64,000 bases of DNA, taken from contig NZ_CADIKB010000008.1 in NCBI RefSeq assembly GCF_902859825.1, positions 124,001-188,000 of the forward strand, read 5' to 3'. A model generated the notes under the pieces. It saw only the letters and a program-made list of their open reading frames with translations, was not told where the DNA came from and ran no database searches. Shown in pieces: positions 1 to 7,189 of the stretch. The position numbers were made by a program, and so were the translations under genes. The DNA is from Paraburkholderia phenoliruptrix (GTDB lineage Bacteria; Pseudomonadota; Gammaproteobacteria; Burkholderiales; Burkholderiaceae). How positions within the stretch are numbered: the first letter of the stretch is position 1; each line of letters opens with the position of its first letter.

Positions 1-81
1 ACCGTGCGCGGCAAAGGCTATGTCTTCGTACCCGATGCCGACGGCACGCCGTTCTCCGACGAGGCCGCCTCGAACGCATGA
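1..81 (+). CDS. ompR: OmpR-type response regulator, C-terminal end (partial)
   Basis: Only the last 26 residues are in the window. They include VRGKGYVFVPD, which closely matches the final wing of the winged-helix DNA-binding domain of OmpR (GYVFVPDG in the enterobacterial protein). The stop TGA overlaps the ATG of the following sensor kinase (ATGA), the usual translational coupling of a regulator-kinase pair. The protein would be the DNA-binding output of the two-component system whose kinase lies next to it. The receiver domain lies outside the window, so the assignment rests on the tail and on the neighbour. Confidence 0.8.
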   Translation, partial: TVRGKGYVFVPDADGTPFSDEAASNA

Positions 82-1388
82 GAAACCCGCTGAACACGCT
101 ATTCGGCAGAATGGCGTTGCTTTCGACGGCGGTGCTATTGGCAATTCAGGCCGGCTGGTTCGTGCTGGTGGTCATGCAGCCGCCGCGGCATGAAATCGAC
201 GGCTTTGCGCGCGGCGTCGTACTGGCCTTGCAGGCTGTCAACGGCGAGCCGATCAAGGGCGCCGCGCTCGCGCCCGCCATGCGCGTGCATCTGGTTCCGA
301 CCTGGAACATGCCGCCGAGCGTCCATCTGCATGAACCCACGGAACATCTAGTCGTGCAGTTGACCCGGCATCTGCGGGAAACGCTTCCGCCGGGCACCCA
401 GATCGCCGTCGACGATCTGCGTCCGCCGCAGCTGTGGGTGCTGTTTCCGGGCAAGTCCAACTGGGTCGTGCTGCCGGTCGACTTGCCGCCGCCGCCGCGC
501 TTTCTGATCGAAGCGATTTCGATGCTGGCCGCCGCGCTGATCCTGTCGCTCTTCGCCGTGTGGCAGATGCAGCGCCCCCTTTCGCGCGTCGCCGACGCCG
601 CGCGCGCTTTCGGCTCGGGCGGCCGTCCGGAGCCGGTGACGGTGCAAGGGCCGCGCGAACTGCGCGATCTGATCGGCTCGTTCAACGACATGATGCGGCG
701 CCTGAACGAAGCCGGCGACGACGAGGCCGTCATGCTGGCCGGCGTCGCGCACGACCTGAAAGCGCCGCTCACGCGCCTGAAGCTGCGGGCGAGCGTGCTG
801 GTGGCGGAAAGCGAGCGCGCCGGCCTGATTCGGGACGTGGATTCGCTCACCAACATCGTCCAGCAGTTTCTGGAATTCGCCGGCCAATCGGCCGATGCCG
901 GGCCGCCGGTCGAAGTCGACGAATTCCTGCGCGAGCAGTTCTCCGACAGTGACGGCGCGAGCGCCAATCCCGACGAAGCGCCGGACGACCGCGCCGGCGA
1001 AACTGCGCTCTTCGCGCTGGATTTGCGTGCCGGTCCGTCGTTCACGCTGCCGCGCACGCTGCTCGACCGGCTCGTGACCAACCTCGTCGATAACGCGCTG
1101 GAACACGGCGCGCCGCCCGTCGACATCGCCACTGCGCGCAACGGCGAACATTGGACCATCAGCGTGCGAGACCACGGTGCGGGTATTCCCGACGACCGCA
1201 TTGCCGCCGCGATGAAACCGTTTGTGAGACTCGATGCCGCGCGTGGCGGCGAGGGCCATTGCGGCCTCGGCCTCGCAATCGTGGCGCGTCTTGCGCACGA
1301 CCGCGGCGGACGTTGCCACGTTCGCAATCACGCCGAGGGCGGGCTGGTAGTGTGTATCGAGTTGCCGGTCGAGGCGGCGTGCGCTTAA
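78..1388 (+). CDS. envZ: EnvZ-like sensor histidine kinase
   Basis: 436 aa inner-membrane sensor kinase of the EnvZ/RisS type. A first membrane segment (about residues 10-33) and a second (about 143-165) enclose a periplasmic sensor region of about 110 residues. A HAMP-like linker follows (about 163-212), then the H-box VAHDLKAPLTRLKLR with His225 as the expected phosphorylation site. The ATP-binding part has an N-box (NLVDNALEHG) and G-boxes (DHGAGIP and GLGLAIV). It overlaps the preceding response regulator by ATGA, so the two are co-translated. The known role of EnvZ/OmpR pairs is osmotic and acid-responsive control of outer-membrane proteins. The actual stimulus here cannot be read from sequence. 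The kinase class is certain; the EnvZ orthology is likely. Confidence 0.85.
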   Translation: MRNPLNTLFGRMALLSTAVLLAIQAGWFVLVVMQPPRHEIDGFARGVVLALQAVNGEPIKGAALAPAMRVHLVPTWNMPPSVHLHEPTEHLVVQLTRHLRETLPPGTQIAVDDLRPPQLWVLFPGKSNWVVLPVDLPPPPRFLIEAISMLAAALILSLFAVWQMQRPLSRVADAARAFGSGGRPEPVTVQGPRELRDLIGSFNDMMRRLNEAGDDEAVMLAGVAHDLKAPLTRLKLRASVLVAESERAGLIRDVDSLTNIVQQFLEFAGQSADAGPPVEVDEFLREQFSDSDGASANPDEAPDDRAGETALFALDLRAGPSFTLPRTLLDRLVTNLVDNALEHGAPPVDIATARNGEHWTISVRDHGAGIPDDRIAAAMKPFVRLDAARGGEGHCGLGLAIVARLAHDRGGRCHVRNHAEGGLVVCIELPVEAACA

Positions 1389-1532
1389 GACGCCAATCGC
1401 GCCGATCGCGCCGATCACAGGCGCGGCTCGCCGACGCCGCCGAAGTGCGCTTACTCCGCCTTACCGAATGCGCTACGGCGTGGCCGGCAGTCTTATAGTG
1501 GCCCCCGGCAACCTCGATGCCGCCCTTCTCAG

Positions 1533-1564
1533 TCCGCCCGCTTATCTGGGGGCGGATTTTTTTT
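1533..1564 (+). terminator. Rho-independent terminator after the kinase
   Basis: The arms TCCGCCC (1533-1539) and GGGCGGA (1550-1556) are followed by eight T residues (1557-1564) on the plus strand. It lies about 145 nt after the kinase stop and just before the convergent phosphatase-family gene, so it ends the two-component operon. Confidence 0.85.
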
Positions 1565-1599
1565 GCCCGCGGATGTGGCCCACGGGTTTGGTCCGCGCC

Positions 1600-2550
1600 T
1601 CAGACCACCAGCCGACTGCGCAAGCTCTCGATGGTGGAGTCCGATACGCCCAAGCCTTCCGTCAGATAACGCGTCATCGTGTCGTAGCTAGCCTGAACCT
1701 GATCGAAGCCCGCCTGCAGAAAGCTTTCCTGCACACCGAGCAAAGGCTCCTGGATTGCCGCGAGCGCGTCGCCGTCCTGCGCGCGCAATGTTTCCCTCAG
1801 CGACCGGATGGCCTGCGCGCGGTACACGTTGCTGAGCAGGTAGTCCTGCATGATGACGTCGAGCGGCACGTTGGCAATGCTTTGCAGAAGCGCCGCGACC
1901 CAGCCCGCGCGATCCTTTCCCGCATTGGAATGGAAGAGCTGCGCGCCGGCGCCGTCCGCGAGCTGACGCAGCAGCGCGCCGAAGCTCGCCCGCTGTGCGG
2001 CGCCGGTGACATAGCCGCGCGCCTGCGACTCCATGAACGCGACGGCGTCCGCCGCCGAATTGACAGCGGGCGGCACGAAGTCGCGCACGCCCAGCACGTC
2101 GAGCGTCTGCGAAACCGCGCCGCGCGGCAGCATGTCGGCCGTCCGCTCGATCTCGCCGGGCGTGCGCAAATCGAAAACGCTCGCGATGCCGAGCCGCTCC
2201 ATTTCAGTCTGATCGGCCACGCTGAGCGTCAGCACATTCGCGCGGAAAAAGGCGCCGCGGCGCATCTTCTTGCCGTCGACAGTCGGATAGCCGGCCGCGG
2301 CGCCCGCGACGTCCCGAAAATTATCGACCGACGCGAGCCGCGGCGTCTCGCCCTGCTCATCGTCGAGATTGCCGCCGCCGCATGCCGAAAGCAGCGAACT
2401 GCTCACGCCGGACACCAGCAGCACGCTGGCCGAGCGCTTCAGAAATGTCCGTCGCGACGGGCATGCCGCGAGTGTGAGCGGCTGCGCGCGCATGTCCATG
2501 GGCATAAAGTAGCGGCGGGGCGCCGGGCAGGTTTTCGCGGTGGCGGGCAT
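1600..2550 (-). CDS. Tat-exported lipoprotein of the tyrosine-phosphatase (Y_phosphatase3) family, catalytic Cys replaced by Ser
   Basis: 316 aa from the first ATG; internal Met codons at residues 16, 18 and 20 are equally possible starts and would give a tighter signal peptide. A twin-arginine motif SRRTFLK (residues 32-38) leads into a hydrophobic stretch ending in the lipobox LSAC (Cys57), so a Tat-exported lipoprotein is predicted. The mature part has the NFRDVAG and FDLRTPGEIE motifs of Y_phosphatase3-type tyrosine phosphatases. The P-loop, normally HCxxGKDRxG, reads HSNAGKDRAG here. The nucleophilic Cys is Ser208 (codon TCC, 1927-1929 on the minus strand) while the GKDR arginine loop is kept. 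The family assignment is good. By known chemistry a Ser in this position should abolish or strongly reduce phosphatase activity, so a binding role is possible. It is a single gene, convergent with the kinase. Confidence 0.8.
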   Translation of the reverse strand: MPATAKTCPAPRRYFMPMDMRAQPLTLAACPSRRTFLKRSASVLLVSGVSSSLLSACGGGNLDDEQGETPRLASVDNFRDVAGAAAGYPTVDGKKMRRGAFFRANVLTLSVADQTEMERLGIASVFDLRTPGEIERTADMLPRGAVSQTLDVLGVRDFVPPAVNSAADAVAFMESQARGYVTGAAQRASFGALLRQLADGAGAQLFHSNAGKDRAGWVAALLQSIANVPLDVIMQDYLLSNVYRAQAIRSLRETLRAQDGDALAAIQEPLLGVQESFLQAGFDQVQASYDTMTRYLTEGLGVSDSTIESLRSRLVV

Positions 2551-2877
2551 CAGGCGAGTCGACGTGGCAGGCGCAAAGCGTGAGTCAATAATGTGCAGCC
2601 TATGCGCTGCGGGCGCAGTTTAACGTTTTCAATAATTGTTTTGGTTACGGCGTATTAGTTCGTAAGCAATGTTTTTGCACGGCTTTTCCGTGTCGCGCCG
2701 GCCTTCCCAGTATGCGGGTTGCAATCCGCATATTCTGTGTTATCAGCTGCTTACCGCTTACTGCCAACCTGCTGCCAATTTTGACCCACGTGGCCGCACG
2801 ACGCCTCCTCCCCGTAGAATAGAAACACTGCCCACAAGCCGCCGGCACACAAGAAAAGCGAGGAGAACACAACAAAG
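2551..2877. other. Intergenic region between divergent phosphatase-family gene and MFS-dadA operon
   Basis: 327 bp without a supported gene. It contains an AT-rich stretch at about 2620-2690 and the dyad and promoter candidate described separately at 2711-2746. A GAGGAG ribosome-binding site about 12 nt before 2878 serves the MFS gene. I found no convincing promoter for the minus-strand gene. Confidence 0.6.
2711..2746 (+). promoter_or_regulatory. Candidate promoter with overlapping operator-like dyad, MFS-dadA operon
   Basis: An inverted repeat TATGCGG (2711-2717), 8 nt spacer, CCGCATA (2726-2732) is perfect over 7-bp arms. A -35-like TTGCAA (2719-2724) lies within its spacer, followed after 16 nt by TATCAG (2741-2746) as a weak -10. 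The dyad would therefore cover the -35 region about 150 nt before the MFS start, a typical place for a repressor site. The repeat is seen directly; the promoter and operator functions are inference. Confidence 0.4.
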
Positions 2878-4137
2878 ATGCCCTCTCTCCAATGGTTCAC
2901 CGAACTGACGCAGCGGGAACGCCGCACCCTGTACGCCGGTTTCGGCGGCTATGCGGTCGACGCGTTCGACTTCATGATCTACTCATTCCTCATTCCGACG
3001 CTGATCGCGACGTGGGGCATGAGCAAAAGCGAAGCGGGCATGATCGCCACCAGCTCGCTGATTTCGTCGGCGCTCGGCGGCTGGCTGGCCGGCATTCTGG
3101 CCGATCGTTATGGCCGCATCCGCGTGCTGCAATGGACGATCGCGACGTTCGCGCTGTTCACCTTCCTGTCGGGCTTCACGCATTCGTTCTGGCAGTTGCT
3201 CGCCACGCGCACGTTGCAAGGCATCGGCTTCGGCGGGGAATGGTCGGTCGTGACGATCATGATGGCGGAGACGATACGCTCGCCGCAGCATCGCGCGAAG
3301 GCGGTGGGCACGGTGCAAAGCAGCTGGTCGTTCGGCTGGGCGGCGGCGGCCGTCATCTACTGGGCATTCTTTGCCTTGCTGCCCGAACAGTACGCGTGGC
3401 GCGCGTGTTTCTGGATCGGCCTGCTGCCCGCCGCGTGGATCATCTACATTCGCCGCAATGTCAGCGACCCGGATATCTACCTGCAGACGCGCCGCGCGCG
3501 GGAAAGCGGCGTTGAGACCGCGCATTGCCTGCAGATCTTCTCGCTGCCCCATTTGCGTACCACGCTGCTCGGCAGCGCGCTGTGCACCGGCATGCTCGGC
3601 GGCTATTACGCCATCACGACGTGGCTGCCGACGTATCTGAAGACCGTGCGCCATCTGTCGGTATTCAACACGAGCGGCTATCTGATCGTGCTGATCGTCG
3701 GCTCGTTCACCGGCTATATCGTCGGTGCGATTCTGTGCGACCGGATCGGCCGGCGCGCGTCGTTCGTCCTGTTCGCGGTGGGCTCGTTCGTGCTCGGCAT
3801 GGTCTACACCATGCTGCCGATCACCAACGGCATGATGCTCGCGCTCGGTTTTCCGCTCGGCATCGTCGTGCAGGGGATTTTTGCGGGCGTGGGCGCGTAC
3901 CTCTCGGAGCTTTATCCGAATGCGATTCGCGGCTCCGGCCAGGGCTTTTGCTACAACCTCGGGCGCGGCTTCGGCTCGTTCTTCCCGATTCTCGTCGGCA
4001 TGCTTTCGCAGACCATGTCGCTCGTGAAGGCCATGGGGATTGTCGCCGGTTCGGGCTATCTGCTCGTGATCGTCGCCGCGCTGTGCCTGCCCGAAACGAA
4101 GGGCAAGGTGCTCGGCGCGACCCGCCCCGCCGCCTGA
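2878..4137 (+). CDS. MFS transporter (metabolite:H+ symporter type)
   Basis: 419 aa with about 12 hydrophobic segments. The loop after the second helix has the MFS signature GGWLAGILADRYGRIRVL, and a second copy-like motif GAILCDRIGRRAS marks the second half. The N-terminus (AVDAFDFMIYSFLIPTLIATW) and GIGFGGEWSV resemble the sugar-acid and aromatic-acid symporter branch (ShiA, NanT, PcaK-like). The start ATG has a GAGGAG ribosome-binding site. The dadA gene follows after 41 nt on the same strand, so uptake of an amino acid or a related carboxylate feeding the dehydrogenase is plausible. The substrate cannot be told from sequence. Confidence 0.8.
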   Translation: MPSLQWFTELTQRERRTLYAGFGGYAVDAFDFMIYSFLIPTLIATWGMSKSEAGMIATSSLISSALGGWLAGILADRYGRIRVLQWTIATFALFTFLSGFTHSFWQLLATRTLQGIGFGGEWSVVTIMMAETIRSPQHRAKAVGTVQSSWSFGWAAAAVIYWAFFALLPEQYAWRACFWIGLLPAAWIIYIRRNVSDPDIYLQTRRARESGVETAHCLQIFSLPHLRTTLLGSALCTGMLGGYYAITTWLPTYLKTVRHLSVFNTSGYLIVLIVGSFTGYIVGAILCDRIGRRASFVLFAVGSFVLGMVYTMLPITNGMMLALGFPLGIVVQGIFAGVGAYLSELYPNAIRGSGQGFCYNLGRGFGSFFPILVGMLSQTMSLVKAMGIVAGSGYLLVIVAALCLPETKGKVLGATRPAA

Positions 4138-4178
4138 GACCGCGACTCCAGCTTGCCGCTGAATGGCCCGATAAGCCC

Positions 4179-5444
4179 ATGAAAACGATCGTTCTCGGCG
4201 GCGGCGTGATCGGCGTCGCCACCGCCTTCTATCTGCGCCGGCAAGGCTCTGAGGTCACGCTGATCGAGCGCGAGCCGGATGTCGCGCTGGCCACGAGCTT
4301 CGGCAACGCGGGCGTGATCGCGCCCGGTTATGTGACGCCGTGGGCGGCGCCCGGCATGCCGGCCAAGATTCTCAAATACCTGTTCAAGCCGGCATCGCCA
4401 CTGATCTTTCGCCCCACTCTGGACGCGGCGCAATGGCGCTGGATCGCGCGCTGGCTGCGCGAATGCGAGCTCGAACGTTTTCGGGCCAACAAGCAGCGCA
4501 TGCAGCGAATCGCGTACTACAGCCGCGAGTGCCTGCGCGAATTCCGCAACTACCATCCGTTCGATTACGGCCGCAGCCAAGGCTACCTGCAGCTTTTTCG
4601 CAGCGAGTACGACGTCGAACTCGCGCAACCCGCGCTGGCCGTGCTGCGCGACGCGGGCATCGCGTATCGGGAAGTGAGTGCCGCGCAATGCGTCGACATC
4701 GAGCCGGGGCTGCGCTGGGCGCGCGCGGCGCCGGTGTCGGGCGTGCATCTTCCCGACGACGAAGCCGGCGACTGCGCCCGCTTCACACGGGAGCTGCGCG
4801 CCATCTGCGAGCGCCATGGCGTGCGCTTTCGCTTCGACACGCGCGTCACATCGCTCGATGTGGAAGGCGGCGCGGTGCGCGCGGTCCGTGTGCAAAGCCA
4901 GCACGGCGCGCAAACGCTGCCCGCGGACAGCGTGGTCGTGGCGCTGGGCGTCGACAGCGCGGCGCTGCTCGCGCCGCTCGGCGTGAAGGTGCCGCTTTAT
5001 CCGGTCAAAGGCTACTCGGCGACGCTGCCTGTAATCGACGACGAAAAAGCGCCGCGCGCCGCGCTGATGGACGAATCGCTCAAGACAGCCATTACGCGCT
5101 TCGGCAATAACCTGCGCGTGGCGGGCACGGCGGAACTCGGCAACCGCCACGCGACGCTGCGCGAGCAGGCCTTGCAGACGCTGATGAAAGTGCTGGCCGA
5201 CTGGTTTCCGCACGCCGCGGCGCCCACGTCCGCGCATTTCTGGGTGGGCCGCCGCCCGATGACGCCCGACGGCGCACCCTTGCTCGGCCCGTCGGGAATC
5301 GGCAACCTGTGGCTCAATCTCGGCCATGGCTCGACCGGCTGGGCGATGTCGATGGGCTCGGCCCGCGTGGTCGCCGATCTCATCACGCAGCGCAAACCGG
5401 AGATCGATCTCGACGGGCTGACGTTGGCGCGATATGGGAAGTGA
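4179..5444 (+). CDS. dadA: D-amino acid dehydrogenase, FAD-dependent (DadA family)
   Basis: 421 aa from ATG 4179. The open frame runs further upstream, but only inside the MFS gene, and the FAD Rossmann motif VLGGGVIGVATAFYLRRQG begins right after this Met. Other family motifs present are NAGVIAPGYVTPWAAPGMP, the VGRRPMTPDGAPLLG segment and the C-terminal GHGSTGWAMSMGSA that closes over the flavin. DadA enzymes oxidatively deaminate D-amino acids, chiefly D-alanine, passing electrons to the respiratory chain at the inner membrane. Length is slightly below the usual 432 or so. It is probably co-transcribed with the transporter 41 nt upstream. It could instead be a DadA paralogue with another D-amino acid or imino acid substrate. 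Confidence 0.82.
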   Translation: MKTIVLGGGVIGVATAFYLRRQGSEVTLIEREPDVALATSFGNAGVIAPGYVTPWAAPGMPAKILKYLFKPASPLIFRPTLDAAQWRWIARWLRECELERFRANKQRMQRIAYYSRECLREFRNYHPFDYGRSQGYLQLFRSEYDVELAQPALAVLRDAGIAYREVSAAQCVDIEPGLRWARAAPVSGVHLPDDEAGDCARFTRELRAICERHGVRFRFDTRVTSLDVEGGAVRAVRVQSQHGAQTLPADSVVVALGVDSAALLAPLGVKVPLYPVKGYSATLPVIDDEKAPRAALMDESLKTAITRFGNNLRVAGTAELGNRHATLREQALQTLMKVLADWFPHAAAPTSAHFWVGRRPMTPDGAPLLGPSGIGNLWLNLGHGSTGWAMSMGSARVVADLITQRKPEIDLDGLTLARYGK

Positions 5445-5480
5445 CGGACCGCCGCCCCAGTGCAAACCCACACACGTGAA

Positions 5481-5513
5481 AAAGCCGGGTCACCCTTGCA
5501 GGTGCCCGGCTTT
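5481..5513. terminator. Bidirectional terminator between dadA and gltD
   Basis: The arms AAAGCCGGG(T)CACC (5481-5494) and GGTGCCCGGCTTT (5501-5513) lie between two convergent genes. On the minus strand the stem is followed by TTTTTC, giving a good terminator for gltBD. On the plus strand it ends with TTTGTTCTT and serves dadA. Confidence 0.85.
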
Positions 5514-5593
5514 GTTCTTACCGCCTTGAGGGTGCCGCTCGCGAGTCGCGCCGGGCCGGCACCTTGCCCTCTCCGGCCGGCAGCCGACGACGC

Positions 5594-7063
5594 TTAGCGC
5601 GGCAGTTCTGAATGGCCCATCAGGTACGCGTCGACCGAACGTGCGCACTGACGGCCTTCGCGGATCGCCCACACCACGAGCGACTGGCCGCGGCGCATGT
5701 CGCCCGCCGTGAACACCTTGTCGACCGACGTGTAGTACGCCTTGTCGCCTTCGGTCGCAGCGCGCACGTTGCCGCGCGCGTCCTTGTCGACGCCGAAGGC
5801 CTCGAGCACCGGCGACACCGGCTGTGTGAAGCCCATGGCGAGCAGCACGAGGTCGGCCTTCATTTCGAATTCCGAGCCCGGCACCTCGACCATCTTGCCG
5901 TCCTTCCATTCGACGCGCGCGGCGATCAGCTTCTCGACCTTGCCGTTCTTGCCTTCCAGGCGCTTCGTGGCCACCGCCCAGTCGCGCGAGCAGCCTTCCT
6001 CATGCGACGACGACGTGCGCAGCTTGATCGGCCAGTACGGCCACACGAGCGGCTTGTTTTCCTCTTCCGGCGGCTGCGGCAGCAGTTCGAACTGCGTGAC
6101 GCTCTTCGCGCCGTGACGGTTCGACGTGCCCACGCAGTCCGAGCCCGTATCGCCGCCGCCGATCACGACGACGTGCTTGCCCTTCGCGACCAGTTGGTGC
6201 GGAACCTTGTCGCCGGCATTGACCTTGTTCTGCTGCGGCAGGAATTCCATCGCGTAATGAATGCCTTCCAGCTCGCGGCCCGGCACCGGCAGATCGCGCG
6301 GCGTTTCCGAACCGCCGGCGATCACGACGGCGTCGAAGTCTTCCTTCAACTGCTCGGGCGTGATGGTTTCCTTCGCCGTGTTGCCGATGTGCGCGGGCAG
6401 CGAACCTTCCTTGCCGACGAACACGTTGGCGCGGAACGTCACCCCTTCGGCTTCCATCTGGCGCATGCGGCGGTCGATCAGCCACTTCTCCAGCTTGAAG
6501 TCGGGAATGCCGTAACGCAGCAGGCCGCCGATGCGGTCGTTCTTCTCGAACACCGTCACCTCGTGGCCCGCGCGCGCGAGTTGCTGCGCGACGGCCAAGC
6601 CCGCGGGCCCGGAGCCGACCACGGCGACCTTCTTGCCGGTCTTGTGCTTCGGCGGCTGCGGCGCGACCCAGCCTTCGGCCCAGGCTTTGTCAATGATCGC
6701 GTGTTCGATCGACTTGATGCCGACCGGGTCGTTATTGATGCCGAGCGTGCATGCCGCTTCGCATGGCGCCGGACAAATGCGGCCGGTGAACTCCGGGAAG
6801 TTGTTCGTGGAGTGCAGCACTTCGATCGCGTTCTTCCAGTCCTGATGAAACACCAGGTCGTTGAAGTCCGGAATGATGTTGTTCACCGGGCAGCCGTTGT
6901 TGCAAAAGGGGATGCCGCAGTCCATGCAACGCGCGCCTTGAATCTTCGCTTCGTCGTCGGTCAAAGCCGCGACAAATTCCTTGTAGTGCTTCACGCGCGT
7001 GAGCGGAGCTTCGTACGCCTCGTGGCGGCGCTCGAACTCGAGAAAACCGGTTGCCTTGCCCAT
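5594..7063 (-). CDS. gltD: Glutamate synthase (NADPH) small subunit
   Basis: 489 aa. The N-terminal ferredoxin-like region has the expected cysteine clusters ([14 protein letters not shown] and CPAPCEAAC). A first nucleotide-binding fold follows at [22 protein letters not shown] (FAD) and a second at [16 protein letters not shown] (NADPH). The C-terminus has the [20 protein letters not shown] motif. The beta subunit oxidises NADPH and sends electrons to the alpha subunit for reductive transfer of the glutamine amide nitrogen to 2-oxoglutarate. It lies 126 nt after gltB on the same strand, with a strong hairpin in the gap, and ends at the shared terminator. Confidence 0.97.
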   Translation of the reverse strand: MGKATGFLEFERRHEAYEAPLTRVKHYKEFVAALTDDEAKIQGARCMDCGIPFCNNGCPVNNIIPDFNDLVFHQDWKNAIEVLHSTNNFPEFTGRICPAPCEAACTLGINNDPVGIKSIEHAIIDKAWAEGWVAPQPPKHKTGKKVAVVGSGPAGLAVAQQLARAGHEVTVFEKNDRIGGLLRYGIPDFKLEKWLIDRRMRQMEAEGVTFRANVFVGKEGSLPAHIGNTAKETITPEQLKEDFDAVVIAGGSETPRDLPVPGRELEGIHYAMEFLPQQNKVNAGDKVPHQLVAKGKHVVVIGGGDTGSDCVGTSNRHGAKSVTQFELLPQPPEEENKPLVWPYWPIKLRTSSSHEEGCSRDWAVATKRLEGKNGKVEKLIAARVEWKDGKMVEVPGSEFEMKADLVLLAMGFTQPVSPVLEAFGVDKDARGNVRAATEGDKAYYTSVDKVFTAGDMRRGQSLVVWAIREGRQCARSVDAYLMGHSELPR

Positions 7064-7101
7064 GTGGTTCTCTTCTCTATCTGTATCTAGGGGTAATCTG
7101 G

Positions 7102-7137
7102 ACCCGCCGCGCGTCGGCTTGCCGAGCGGCGGCGGGT
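7102..7137 (-). other. Intercistronic hairpin between gltB and gltD
   Basis: The arms ACCCGCCGC (7102-7110) and GCGGCGGGT (7129-7137) pair perfectly, and an inner TCGG/CCGA pairing extends the stem. There is no U-tract, so it looks like an mRNA-stabilising or subunit-ratio hairpin rather than a terminator. That role is inference. Confidence 0.5.
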
Positions 7138-7189
7138 ACGGCTAAAGGTGACGTCTACCGTTCTGAAACAGTCGGCGAAAATTCGGCGA

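Noticed and set aside
1398..1415. Two tandem copies of CGCGCCGAT after the kinase stop
   Set aside because: Only two copies in GC-rich DNA; nothing suggests a functional repeat array.
2669..2908. 79-codon frame in the 2551-2877 gap
   Set aside because: No ribosome site or homology, and it overlaps the MFS start in another frame.
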